A stretch of 64,000 bases of DNA, taken from Andreprevotia sp. IGB-42. GTDB lineage: Bacteria > Pseudomonadota > Gammaproteobacteria > Burkholderiales > Chitinibacteraceae. Numbering within the stretch: the first letter of the stretch is position 1; each line of letters opens with the position of its first letter. The stretch lies in the NCBI RefSeq assembly GCF_009848685.1, contig NZ_WXTX01000007.1, positions 62,001-126,000 of the forward strand, in the 5' to 3' direction. This document shows, piece after piece, positions 1 to 7,992 of the stretch. Position numbers and translations under genes: made by a program. The notes beneath the pieces are model-generated. The model was given only the letters and a program-made list of their open reading frames with translations, was not told where the DNA came from and searched no databases.

Positions 1-425
1 ATCAGGAAGCCGGTGAGGAAATCACCGCCGATGTCGTTGTAGCGGATGATCAGCGAGCCGGCGATGGCGATCAGCGCGGCCACGCTGGTACGCAGTGTGA
101 AGCGGCGCTCGAACGCATCGTCGATCAGCGTGATGAAGATCGGCGTGAAAATGGTGAACAGCAGCACTTCGGGCACCGTCAGCCAGGCGAACGAGCGGTA
201 AAGCAGCAGATAGGTGACGCCGAACTGCAGCGCGCCGGCCAGCATGGTGCCGGTGATACGTTGCCACGGTATGCCGCGCCAGCGGGTGAACGGCAGGAAC
301 ACCACGCCGGCCAGCAGCACCCGGGTGAGCACGGCAAAGTCGCTGTCGACACGGCCGGCCAGGTATTCGCCGATCAGGTTGAACGACAGCGCCCAGATCA
401 GGGTGATGGCGGCAAGGTAGCGCAT
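1..425 (-). CDS. EamA/DMT-family permease, N-terminal part
   Basis: This is the first 141 residues of a multi-spanning inner-membrane protein whose 3' end lies beyond the left edge. The translation starts MRYLAAITLIWALSFNLIGE and shows about five hydrophobic segments separated by short basic loops (FTRWRG, FERRF). That is the pattern of the EamA (drug/metabolite transporter) fold, which exports amino acids or other metabolites. ATG at 425 is the first start in frame; the upstream Shine-Dalgarno is weak. The substrate cannot be told from the fragment. It is divergent from the acetyltransferase gene that follows. The family is fairly sure; the function is not. Confidence 0.75.
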   Translation of the reverse strand, partial: MRYLAAITLIWALSFNLIGEYLAGRVDSDFAVLTRVLLAGVVFLPFTRWRGIPWQRITGTMLAGALQFGVTYLLLYRSFAWLTVPEVLLFTIFTPIFITLIDDAFERRFTLRTSVAALIAIAGSLIIRYNDIGGDFLTGFL

Positions 426-576
426 TGGCGGCTCCGGTTCGGGGGGTAAAAACAGCGAGCGGCGATTTTGCCAGCACCGCGCGTTGCGTGCAGCCAAAAA
501 TACCGCACTGCACAAGCCAAACCATCACGAATGCAACTTACAATGAGTGCATCGACATTGCCTGCCTGGGCGCCGG

Positions 577-3255
577 ATGAAACAACACTACCTCAATGCC
601 TTGTTCGATCCGAAAACCGTGGCAGTGATCGGCGCGTCCGAGACGCCCGGCGCGGTAGGCACCACGGTGTTTGCCAATCTGGTCGAGGCCGGCTTCAACA
701 CTGCCAAGCTGTTTCCGGTCAACCTCAACCGCGCCAGCGTGCTGGGCGTGGCCGCGTTCAAGGACGTGCGCAAGATCAAGCAGCCGGTGGACCTGGCCAT
801 CATCACCACGCCCGCCAAGACCCTACCGGCGCTGGTGGAGGAATGCGGCAAGGCCGGCATCCGCGCGGTGGTGATCATGTCGTGCGATTTCGTCGGCACC
901 GATGCCAAGGCCAAGCGCTTGCTGGACCGCATCCGCGCGCGCGCGCGCCAGTACGGTATCCGCATCATCGGCCCCACGGTTTTTGGCATGGCGCGGCCGG
1001 TAAGCAAGCTGGCTGCCGGCAACTACAACGGCAAGATCAAGGCCGGCAACATGGCGCTGCTGTCGCAATCGTCGTCGGTCACGTCCGCCATCCTCGATTG
1101 GGCGGAATCGCACGAAGTGGGCTTTTCCACCGTGGTATCGCTGGGCAGCGCCGCCGATGTGGACGTGGGCGAAACGCTCGACTACCTGGTGGCAGATCCG
1201 AAAACGCACAGTATCCTGCTGTATATCGAAGACCTGCACGATGCACGCATATTGATGTCTGCGCTGCGGGCGGCGGCGCGCTCCAAGCCGGTGATGGTGC
1301 TGAAGGTGGGCCGCTATGACGAGCCGGTGAAACTGGCACGCACGCACTCCGAGCAGCTGATCGGCCGTGACGACGTATTCGATAGCGCCTTGCGCCGCGC
1401 CGGCATCCTGCGCCTGCGCTCGATCAACCAGCTGTTTACCGCTGCGCGCGTGCTGGGTGGCTCGTACAAGACCAAGGGCCGTCGCCTCGCCATCATCACC
1501 AACGGCATCGGCGCCGGGCTGATGGCGGTGGACCGTGCGCGCGATCTGCACGTGGAGATGCCGCACCTGACGCCGGAAACGGTGGCAAAGCTCGATACCT
1601 TTTTGCCGCCACAATCGAGCCACGACAACCCGATCGATATCCTAGGCAATGCAGCGCCGGAGCGCTTTCACGCCGCGACCGAAGCCGTGTTGCATGATCC
1701 GAATGTGGATGGCGTGCTGGTGGTGTTCACCCCGCAAGCCGGTACCGATCACATGGCAACCGCCGAGGCGATGATCGCGCTGAAGAAAAGCAGCGACAAG
1801 CCGCTGCTGCTGGCGTGGATCGGCGGCAAGAAGGTGGATGCCAGCCGCAAGCTGCTGGGCAAGCACAACTGTGCGTACTTCCACGCTCCCGAGCAGGCGG
1901 TGGAGGTGTTCTATTCACTGGCGGCGTGGCAGTACAACCAGCAACTGCTGCTGCAGACGCCGGGCCCGCTGGGCGAGTGGGAAGCACCGGACCTGGAAAC
2001 CGCCCACCTGATCATCAACGGCGTGCTGGCTACCGGGCGCAGCGTGCTGGATGAAATCGAATCCAAGGCACTGCTGCGCGCGTTCCATATCCCCGTTACG
2101 CTGACCATGCGCGCGCAAAACGCGGATGACGCGGTGAACGCCGCCATGGGCATGGGCCTGCCGGTGGTGCTGAAGCTGGATGTGGAAGGGCTGGCGCACA
2201 AGACCGATGTGGATGGCGTGGCGCTCAATCTCACCAGCCTGATGCAGGTGGCGGCGGAGGCCAACAAGATGCTGGCGCGCGCGCGCGACCGTTTTGGCGA
2301 CCGGGTGCGCGGCCTGACCGTGCAGCCGATGCATGGCCGCAAGTTCGGCCGCGAGCTGATGGTGGGCGTAACCACCGACCGCGCGTTTGGCCCGGCCATC
2401 AGCTTTGGCGCCGGCGGCATCGCGGTGGAGGTATTCAACGATGTAGCAGTGGCATTGCCGCCGCTGAACGAAGTGCTGGCCGATCACCTGATCCGCCGCA
2501 CGCGCGTGAAGAAGATGCTGGCGGATTTCCGCAACCAGCCGGCGGTGGATCTGGATGCCGTGAAGTCGGTGCTGCTGCGCGTATCCGAAATGGTGTGCGA
2601 GCTGCCGCAGATCCAGCAACTGGATATCAACCCGCTGGTATCCGACGACAAGGGCGTAGTGGCGGTGGATGCACGCGTGATCGTGGCTGCACCGCCGGAA
2701 AACCAGCGCCGCTATGCCCACATGGCCATCCACCCGTATCCGTCGCACCTGGCGCAGGTCACGCACCTGAAGAACGGCATGCCGCTGACCATCCGCCCCA
2801 TCCGCCCGGAAGACGCGCAGATGATCAGCGCCTTCGTGGCCAACCTGTCGGACGAGACACGCTACAACCGCTACATGAGCACGCTCAAATCATTGCCGCA
2901 GGTGATGCTGGCGCGCTTCACGCAGATTGATTACGCGCGCGAAATGGCACTGGTGGCCAGCGTAGAATCGGGCGGCGGCGAGATGATCGTGGCGGTGGCG
3001 CGCTTCGTGGTGAACCCGGATTTCACCAGCTGCGAATTTGCCATCGTGATCAACGACCAATGGCAGGGCAAGGGGCTGGGCGCACGGCTGATGGAAGCGC
3101 TGTTCAACGCCGCGCGCGACAAGGGCCTGAACATGGTGGAGGGCGAAGTGCTCAGCAGCAACAAGACCATGCTGGCCTTCATGCGCCGGCTGGGCTTCGA
3201 GATCAAGACCCACCCGGAAGATGACGGCCTGAAGTGGGTGGTAAAGACGCTGTAG
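577..3255 (+). CDS. PatZ-type bifunctional acyl-CoA synthetase-like / GNAT protein acetyltransferase
   Basis: The 892-residue protein matches the length and order of E. coli PatZ (YfiQ) and Salmonella Pat. It has an NDP-forming acyl-CoA synthetase-like part, with a CoA-binding Rossmann domain near the start (PKTVAVIGASETPG), a ligase-CoA domain and an ATP-grasp domain (about 480-690). A C-terminal GNAT acetyltransferase (about 730-885) carries the acetyl-CoA loop WQGKGLGARL. In the family the GNAT domain acetylates lysines, classically the active-site lysine of acetyl-CoA synthetase. A His is still present in the loop that holds the phospho-His of true ligases (ARTHSEQL). ATG at 577 is chosen because homologues begin close to FDPKTVAVIG; a GTG at 547 in frame is possible. 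An Acs target is encoded at 39.2-41.2 kb. Confidence 0.88.
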   Translation: MKQHYLNALFDPKTVAVIGASETPGAVGTTVFANLVEAGFNTAKLFPVNLNRASVLGVAAFKDVRKIKQPVDLAIITTPAKTLPALVEECGKAGIRAVVIMSCDFVGTDAKAKRLLDRIRARARQYGIRIIGPTVFGMARPVSKLAAGNYNGKIKAGNMALLSQSSSVTSAILDWAESHEVGFSTVVSLGSAADVDVGETLDYLVADPKTHSILLYIEDLHDARILMSALRAAARSKPVMVLKVGRYDEPVKLARTHSEQLIGRDDVFDSALRRAGILRLRSINQLFTAARVLGGSYKTKGRRLAIITNGIGAGLMAVDRARDLHVEMPHLTPETVAKLDTFLPPQSSHDNPIDILGNAAPERFHAATEAVLHDPNVDGVLVVFTPQAGTDHMATAEAMIALKKSSDKPLLLAWIGGKKVDASRKLLGKHNCAYFHAPEQAVEVFYSLAAWQYNQQLLLQTPGPLGEWEAPDLETAHLIINGVLATGRSVLDEIESKALLRAFHIPVTLTMRAQNADDAVNAAMGMGLPVVLKLDVEGLAHKTDVDGVALNLTSLMQVAAEANKMLARARDRFGDRVRGLTVQPMHGRKFGRELMVGVTTDRAFGPAISFGAGGIAVEVFNDVAVALPPLNEVLADHLIRRTRVKKMLADFRNQPAVDLDAVKSVLLRVSEMVCELPQIQQLDINPLVSDDKGVVAVDARVIVAAPPENQRRYAHMAIHPYPSHLAQVTHLKNGMPLTIRPIRPEDAQMISAFVANLSDETRYNRYMSTLKSLPQVMLARFTQIDYAREMALVASVESGGGEMIVAVARFVVNPDFTSCEFAIVINDQWQGKGLGARLMEALFNAARDKGLNMVEGEVLSSNKTMLAFMRRLGFEIKTHPEDDGLKWVVKTL

Positions 3256-3465
3256 CACGGCGATATGCCGCTTTGTTGCGGTGCAGTATCGATGTGCCTG
3301 CACTGCGGTGGGTCGTTGCAGTGGTCAGCCCAAGTAGGCTTGGTTGCCTAATGTGCCGTTTTTAAAGGGATTGATCGGGTTTTTTGGCGGGCATGGCTCT
3401 TGCTGAATGGGGTTCACGGTGTGGCTGATCAGGCATGCACCCTCATAACCACACGAGGTAACTCC

Positions 3466-3675
3466 ATGATCCGTATCTACTCGCTGTTTGCTGCCATGCT
3501 GGCCGCATGGGCCGCCATCGCCGCGTTGAAGAAGCGCGCCGCCCGCCCGGATTCGCCATTGCTGCAATGGCCGGTATACCCGCTGACGGATCGCAATGCC
3601 GCCCGGTCTGATCTGGCACGCTGGTCGGATTGGGTATCGCAGGATTGGCAGGATGAGTTCGGCCACAAGCGCTGA
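3466..3675 (+). CDS. small putative membrane-anchored protein
   Basis: A 69-residue ORF with a clear ribosome-binding site (ACGAGGTAACTCC before ATG). Residues 4-21 (IYSLFAAMLAAWAAIAAL) form one hydrophobic helix followed by a basic KKRAAR stop-transfer. The rest is a soluble tail with several Trp and Asp residues, ending WQDEFGHKR. This suggests a single-pass inner-membrane peptide with a cytoplasmic tail. I do not recognise the family. The ORF lies alone between the acetyltransferase and the pirin gene and is followed by a hairpin. The SD and composition make translation plausible, but there is no other support. Confidence 0.5.
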   Translation: MIRIYSLFAAMLAAWAAIAALKKRAARPDSPLLQWPVYPLTDRNAARSDLARWSDWVSQDWQDEFGHKR

Positions 3676-3713
3676 AGCAATGCAGCGCGCCGTTGCATGA
3701 TCGCAAGATAAGG

Positions 3714-3741
3714 AAATGGTCAACCCGCGGGTTGGCCATTT
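3714..3741. terminator. hairpin between convergent genes
   Basis: AAATGG-T-CAACCCG pairs with CGGGTTG-G-CCATTT, giving a 14-pair stem with one G-U and almost no loop. It lies between the small ORF and the pirin gene, which converge. No long T-tract follows on either strand, so it may be a weak terminator or simply a stable RNA end. Confidence 0.45.
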
Positions 3742-3762
3742 CGCAAGCGCTGTGCGCGCAAA

Positions 3763-4461
3763 TCAATCCAGCTCGAACACCAGGACATCCGCATCCTGGC
3801 CATTGTTGAGGATCACGCTGCTTTCATCGGTCAGCATCAGCGCATCACCGGCACTCAAGGCCAGCCCGTTCACCTGCAGCTTGCCCTTGGCCAGGTGCAC
3901 ATACACGCGGCGGCCGGCAGGGATCGCCCATTGCTGCGCTTCTTCACCGCTAAACAGGCCGGCATGGATGCGGGCATCCTGATGGATGCGGATGGAGCCT
4001 TCGCGGCCATCTTCGGAAACGATCAGCCGCAAGTGCCCGCGCTTGTCTGCCGCGGTGAACTGCGTTTCCGCATACGAGGGCTGCACGCCTTCCACGTTCG
4101 GAATGATCCAGATCTGCAGCAGGTGCGCTTCGGCCGTATCGGACGGGTTGTATTCCGAGTGCTGCACGCCGGTGCCGGCGCTCATCTGCTGCACGCTGCC
4201 GGTCTTGATCACCGAGCCATTGCCCATGCTGTCCTTGTGAGCCAGTTCACCCGCCAGCATATAGGTGATGATTTCCATATCGCGGTGCGGGTGGGTGCCG
4301 AAACCCATACCGGCAGCGATGCGGTCGTCATTGATCACCCGCAGTGCGCCAAAGTTCACGTGCGCCGGATCGTAGTAGCCGGCGAAGGAAAAGCTGTGCC
4401 AGGAATCGAGCCAGCCATGGTTGGCGTGACCACGTTCTTGGGCTTTGCGTTGGATGATCAT
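3763..4461 (-). CDS. pirin-family protein (bicupin)
   Basis: A 232-residue cytoplasmic cupin of the pirin / YhhW / YhaK group. The N-terminal cupin has the metal site expected of the family: His57 and His59 in GTHPHRDMEI, then His101 and Glu103 in GVQHSEYN. The family binds Fe or a similar metal, and some members have quercetin 2,3-dioxygenase activity in vitro; the physiological role is usually unknown. The C-terminal half is a second, degenerate cupin. The gene is divergently transcribed from a LysR regulator 114 bp away. In enterobacteria yhaK is likewise next to the LysR gene yhaJ, so the regulator probably controls this gene. Confidence 0.9.
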   Translation of the reverse strand: MIIQRKAQERGHANHGWLDSWHSFSFAGYYDPAHVNFGALRVINDDRIAAGMGFGTHPHRDMEIITYMLAGELAHKDSMGNGSVIKTGSVQQMSAGTGVQHSEYNPSDTAEAHLLQIWIIPNVEGVQPSYAETQFTAADKRGHLRLIVSEDGREGSIRIHQDARIHAGLFSGEEAQQWAIPAGRRVYVHLAKGKLQVNGLALSAGDALMLTDESSVILNNGQDADVLVFELD

Positions 4462-4476
4462 ATCAGGCTCCTTTCG

Positions 4477-4564
4477 ATAAATTGATGCTATGGCGTGATA
4501 TTAGGCTTGGGTTTGATGGGGTGATAGCGGAGAATTCAGAGCTAGCCGTTCAAATAAATTGATG
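4477..4564. promoter_or_regulatory. pair of identical 11-bp elements in the pirin/LysR divergent region
   Basis: ATAAATTGATG occurs at 4477-4487 and again at 4554-4564, in the same orientation and 77 bp apart (start to start). One copy is next to each gene's start. The stretch between is AT-richer than the surrounding genes. These are candidate binding sites for the LysR protein encoded at 4576; no experimental or comparative support is available here. Confidence 0.3.
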
Positions 4565-4575
4565 AGGTTTTTTGC

Positions 4576-5496
4576 ATGCTGCGCCTGAGCCTGGAAGCAC
4601 TACAGATCATCGATGCGATTGCCCGCAAAGGCAGCTTTGCCGCCGCCGCTGATGAAACCCATCGCGTGCCTTCGGCCATTACCTATACGGTGAAACGGCT
4701 GGAAGATGACCTTGGCGTGCAGTTGTTCGACCGCAGCGGCCACCGTGCCCGGCTCACCCCGGCTGGCGAGGCGCTACTGGAAGACGGCCGCTTGCTGCTG
4801 CGCGCTGCCAACGATATCGAATGCCGGGTGAAGCGCGTGGCGACCGGCTGGGAAACCGAGCTGCGTATCGGCCTGGATGTGCTGCTGCCATTCGAGCTGA
4901 TCTGGCCGATGCTGGCCGAGTTCGACGCGCTGCAATCGGGCACGCGCATCCGCTTCTCGCGCGAGGCCTTGGCCGGCGCATGGGATGCATTGGCGGATAA
5001 CCGCGCAGACCTGGTGATCGGCGCCGCCAACGAGGCGCCATCAGGCGGCGGCTTTGCCACGCATGTGTTCGGTGAAATGGAATTCGTGTTTGCGGTGGCG
5101 CCGCAGCACCCGCTGGCCGATGTGCCCGGCCCCTTGCCGGCCGCGCTGATCCGCGAGCATCGCGTGGTGGCGATTGCCGATTCCGCGCGTACCCTGCTGC
5201 CGCGCACCGTCGGCATCCTCGCAGGCCAGCCCACGCTGACGGTGCCGGATGCCGCAGTGAAACTGTCCGCGCAACTGGCCGGCCTGGGCTGCGGCTACCT
5301 GCTCCGCTCGGCCGCTGCGCCCTATCTGGCCGATGGCCGGCTGATCGAAAAAGTGATCCAGGAAGCCCGCCCGGAACCCCGCATGCACGCCGCGTGGCGC
5401 ACCAGTGGCTCGGGCAAGGCGCTGAAATGGTGGCTGGACAAGCTGGTGAGCGATACCACGATCAGTGCGTGGCTGGCGGGAAGGCCTGTCGTATAG
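4576..5496 (+). CDS. LysR-family transcriptional regulator (YhaJ-like)
   Basis: A 306-residue LTTR. Residues 4-62 are the winged helix-turn-helix (LEALQIIDAIARKGSFAAAA, then a recognition helix around SAITYTVKRLEDDLGVQLFD). Residues about 92-295 are the periplasmic-binding-protein-like effector domain. ATG at 4576 has GAGG eight bases upstream. It is divergent from the pirin gene, with repeated 11-bp elements between them, the usual layout of an LTTR and its target. The inducer cannot be inferred; YhaJ in E. coli responds to aromatic compounds, but that specificity is not shown here. Confidence 0.9.
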   Translation: MLRLSLEALQIIDAIARKGSFAAAADETHRVPSAITYTVKRLEDDLGVQLFDRSGHRARLTPAGEALLEDGRLLLRAANDIECRVKRVATGWETELRIGLDVLLPFELIWPMLAEFDALQSGTRIRFSREALAGAWDALADNRADLVIGAANEAPSGGGFATHVFGEMEFVFAVAPQHPLADVPGPLPAALIREHRVVAIADSARTLLPRTVGILAGQPTLTVPDAAVKLSAQLAGLGCGYLLRSAAAPYLADGRLIEKVIQEARPEPRMHAAWRTSGSGKALKWWLDKLVSDTTISAWLAGRPVV

Positions 5497-5514
5497 ATAG
5501 CGGATGCCCGACAT

Positions 5515-5541
5515 GAAAAAACCCGCTGCAAGCAGCGGGTT
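5515..5541 (-). terminator. rho-independent terminator of the yceI operon
   Basis: On the minus strand AACCCGCTG / CAGCGGGTT forms a nine-pair stem with a four-base loop, followed by six T. It lies 22 bp past the stop codon of the first yceI gene. Confidence 0.85.
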
Positions 5542-5562
5542 CTGATCGGGCCGCGCGGGCGA

Positions 5563-6132
5563 TTATTGCTTGCCGGCTTCGATGCTGATGGTCAGTGCCA
5601 GGTCGTCGCCCACTGCCGGTACATAAGCGGCAACGCCGAAGTCGCTGCGCTTGATGGTGGCGGTTGCGTCAGCGCCGCACCATGGCTTCTTGGCCATCGG
5701 GTGGCTATCCACGCACTTGAAGTTGGTGACGGTCAGGGTCACCGGCTTGGTCACGCCGTGGATGGTCAGGTTGCCGTCGACCTTGGCGAGCTTGTCGCCG
5801 CTGAAGGTGAACTTGTCCGACTTGAAGGTGATGGACTGGAATTTCTCCACGTTGAGGAAGTCCTCGCCCTTCAGGTGCTTGTCACGCGCTGCCCAGCCGC
5901 TGTTGAGGCTGCCGGTATCGATGGTGATGTCGGCTGCGCCGGTTTTCTTTTCGGCATCCAGCGTGACGGTGCCACTGGTCTTGTCGAAACGGCCAGTCAC
6001 GGTGGAGAAGCCGAAGTGGTTCACCGCGAAGGTGGCGTAGGTGTGCGATGCATCCACCGCGTAGGTGACCGGGGCGGCGTAGGCGGTCGCGGCGAAGGCG
6101 CTGATCAGTGCAGCAGCAAGCAGTTTTTTCAT
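5563..6132 (-). CDS. YceI-family periplasmic lipid-binding protein
   Basis: A 189-residue exported protein. Residues 1-19 are a Sec signal peptide ending AYA before APVTYAVD. The mature part is the YceI lipocalin-like beta-barrel: VDASHTYATFAVNHFGFSTV at its start, GRFDKTSGTVTLD, then KSDKFTFSGDKLAKVDGNLT. YceI folds bind polyisoprenoids or fatty amides; the cellular role is not settled. A Cys pair (KCVDSHP...PWCGAD) could form a disulfide. It is the last gene of a run, cytochrome b561 - yceI - yceI, a combination common in proteobacteria where YceI may carry a quinone-like lipid near the b561. Confidence 0.92.
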   Translation of the reverse strand: MKKLLAAALISAFAATAYAAPVTYAVDASHTYATFAVNHFGFSTVTGRFDKTSGTVTLDAEKKTGAADITIDTGSLNSGWAARDKHLKGEDFLNVEKFQSITFKSDKFTFSGDKLAKVDGNLTIHGVTKPVTLTVTNFKCVDSHPMAKKPWCGADATATIKRSDFGVAAYVPAVGDDLALTISIEAGKQ

Positions 6133-6174
6133 GGGTAGCTCCGTAGATAAGATTTACTTGGATGAGACAACGGC

Positions 6175-6726
6175 TTATTTGCCGTTCAGAACGAACTTGT
6201 ATTTCACATTGACCTGGTCTGCGATGGCTTCGGTATCGTCCCAGTCGCCATCGCCCACCTTGTATTGCAGGCGCAGCAGCGGAAAGCTGCCTTCCAGCGT
6301 GGTTTCATCGCCGGCAGTCTTGGCGGTGAAGGTGGATACGATATCGCGGCTGACGCCCTTGAGCGTCAGCGGGCCGCGGGCTTCGAACTTGCCACCACCC
6401 AGTGCCTTCACCGACTTGGCCACGAAGGTGGCCTTGGCGGCGCCGGCGTTGGTATTGAAAAACGCCTTGCCCTTCACCGCGTTGTTGCCGTCGCTGCTGC
6501 CGACATCGATGCTGGCAAGGTCGACGGTGAATTCGGCCTTGGTGGCTTCGGGCTTGGCGGCATCGAATGCCACGTTGGCGTTGAAACTCTTGAAACGGCC
6601 TTCGGTGGGTACGCCCATCTGTTTGAAAGTGAAGCCCAGCGTGCTTTTGCCGGTATTCAGCGTTTGCGCTGCATAGGCGGGGGCGGCCAGCAGCCCCGCC
6701 AGTGCGAGGGTAATCAGTGCTTTCAT
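6175..6726 (-). CDS. second YceI-family periplasmic protein
   Basis: A 183-residue paralogue of the next gene, clearly diverged from it. It has a signal peptide MKALITLALAGLLAAPAYA, then a YceI barrel lacking the Cys pair (KSTLGFTFKQMGVPTEGRFK, FTVDLASIDVGSSDGNNAVK, RGPLTLKGVSRDIV). The start codon overlaps the cytochrome b561 stop codon as ATGA, so the two are translationally coupled. The next yceI gene follows 42 bp later. The pair probably acts in the periplasm with the membrane b-type cytochrome; the ligand is unknown. Confidence 0.92.
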   Translation of the reverse strand: MKALITLALAGLLAAPAYAAQTLNTGKSTLGFTFKQMGVPTEGRFKSFNANVAFDAAKPEATKAEFTVDLASIDVGSSDGNNAVKGKAFFNTNAGAAKATFVAKSVKALGGGKFEARGPLTLKGVSRDIVSTFTAKTAGDETTLEGSFPLLRLQYKVGDGDWDDTEAIADQVNVKYKFVLNGK

Positions 6727-7286
6727 GCCTGGTTTTCTCCTTTTTTACAGGATGGCAACATGCGTTTCAGTGTTGCATCGCGATCGATGAAATGGTGCTT
6801 GAGGGCAGCCGCCGCATGCAGTGCCACGATGGCAAGCAGTGTGTAGGCCATGATTTCGTGAACGTCCTTGAGGACCTTGCCCAGTTCTTCGTTCTTGGCA
6901 ACGAGGTCCGGCAGTTGCACCAGGTTGAACAGCACCACCGGGTAACCCTTGGCCGAGGTCATCAGCCAACCGATGAAGGGCAACGCGATCATCAGCAGGT
7001 ACAGCAGGTGATGCGTGCCGGCGGCCACTTTCAGTTGCCACGCCGGTTGGCCCGGCAGCGGGACGGGGGCGCCCTGCTTGAAACGCACCGCCAGCCGTAC
7101 CAGCACCAGGATCAGCACCGAGATGCCGGCCCACTTGTGCCACGCGATCAGCGAGCCCTTGAGCTTGAAGGTGGCGGCGGAGGTGATTTCCACACTGCCG
7201 AAATACCAGATCAGGCCGAAAGCCGTGAAGATCAGCAGGGCAATCAACCAGTGCAGGGCCATCTGGGGCAGTGAATAACGCGTCAT
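6723..7286 (-). CDS. cytochrome b561 family membrane protein
   Basis: A 187-residue, four-helix inner-membrane di-haem cytochrome. Candidate haem ligands are His12 (LPQMALHWLIAL), His50 (IAWHKWAG), His92/93 (AGTHHLLYLL), His143 and His157 (VALHAAAALKHHF). The family oxidises ubiquinol or passes electrons across the membrane; E. coli CybB is a superoxide:ubiquinone oxidoreductase. The start at 7286 has a good SD (CGGAG) and begins at the conserved MTRYSLPQ. A longer reading from 7385 would add residues unlike the family. The stop overlaps the yceI start. An imperfect operator-like palindrome lies 25 bp upstream. Confidence 0.92.
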   Translation of the reverse strand: MTRYSLPQMALHWLIALLIFTAFGLIWYFGSVEITSAATFKLKGSLIAWHKWAGISVLILVLVRLAVRFKQGAPVPLPGQPAWQLKVAAGTHHLLYLLMIALPFIGWLMTSAKGYPVVLFNLVQLPDLVAKNEELGKVLKDVHEIMAYTLLAIVALHAAAALKHHFIDRDATLKRMLPSCKKGENQA

Positions 7287-7310
7287 GAACAACTCCGTTG
7301 TAGGGGGCCT

Positions 7311-7327
7311 GTTCAGCGCAACTGAAC
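7311..7327. promoter_or_regulatory. GTTCAG-N5-CTGAAC palindrome upstream of cytochrome b561
   Basis: A perfect 6-5-6 inverted repeat, 25 bp before the cytochrome b561 start and downstream of the marR stop. Its position fits an operator for the upstream MarR protein, which is inference only. Confidence 0.35.
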
Positions 7328-7403
7328 GGGTAGGGCAATGATAAGAGCCGGTTTGTGCAACAGATAGCGAAATAATCCGCTGCAATCATTCAAAAATATA
7401 GAA

Positions 7404-7850
7404 CTAGACTGTTTCCGCAGGTTCCTGTTCGAAGGCTAGCCGCAACAGATGAAACTCTTTTTGCATCAATGCCAGCATTTCGTCATCCAGCGGCACAAAA
7501 TAGCGGCGCAAATGCGCCAGATGCGCTGGAAAAACCTCATCGAACAACGCTTGCCCTTCCGGGGTCAATTTCACGATCACGCTACGCCGGTCCGTATCGC
7601 TGGTTGTGCGCTGCAATAGCCCTCTTGCCGCCAGCCGGTCGATCACGCCGGTCAACGTGCCCTTGGTGATGAGCGTTTGATCTCCCAGCTCGCCACAGCT
7701 CATGCCGTTGGTGTTGCCCAGCGTGGCGATGATGTCGAATTGTGGCGGCGTCAAACCCAGTGTGCGCAGGTGGCGGCTTGAACAGAGCTCGAACGCCTGA
7801 TAACAGCGTGCCAGCTCGCGCAGTAGCGGCAAAAACCGGTCTTTGGCCAT
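7404..7850 (-). CDS. MarR-family transcriptional regulator
   Basis: A 148-residue winged-helix regulator. The central DNA-binding part (about residues 32-100) includes LGLTPPQFDIIATLGN, the recognition-helix region SCGELGDQTLITKGTLTGVI and the wing DRLAARGLLQR...DTDRRSVIVKLTPEG. The DxRS/R wing is the classic MarR signature. It lies upstream of, and on the same strand as, the b561-yceI-yceI genes with a 117-bp gap, so it may repress them. A GTTC-N5-GAAC palindrome lies 37 bp before its own start. The ligand is unknown. The gene is divergent from the carbonic anhydrase. Confidence 0.9.
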   Translation of the reverse strand: MAKDRFLPLLRELARCYQAFELCSSRHLRTLGLTPPQFDIIATLGNTNGMSCGELGDQTLITKGTLTGVIDRLAARGLLQRTTSDTDRRSVIVKLTPEGQALFDEVFPAHLAHLRRYFVPLDDEMLALMQKEFHLLRLAFEQEPAETV

Positions 7851-7886
7851 GTCTTGTGTGCTTCAGATAGTTGTGGATTGAAAATA

Positions 7887-7899
7887 GTTCAATTAGAAC
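7887..7899. promoter_or_regulatory. GTTC-N5-GAAC palindrome upstream of marR
   Basis: GTTC AATTA GAAC, an AT-centred inverted repeat 37 bp before the marR start and in its promoter zone. It shares the GTTC/GAAC half-sites with the palindrome at 7311-7327, though the spacing differs (5 versus 9). Possible autoregulatory site; low confidence. Confidence 0.3.
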
Positions 7900-7992
7900 C
7901 ATTCGTCATGTTCTGTCGGTACGTTTGCCGTCAGGGCATTCAGGGTAGAATCGCGGGTTGGCTGGTGCCATGCCAAGAAAGGCTATAAGGGG

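Noticed and set aside
22-528. 168-residue minus-strand ORF at the left edge
   Set aside because: The EamA frame from 425 has transmembrane segments and family patterns; this one is an Arg/His-rich alternative frame.
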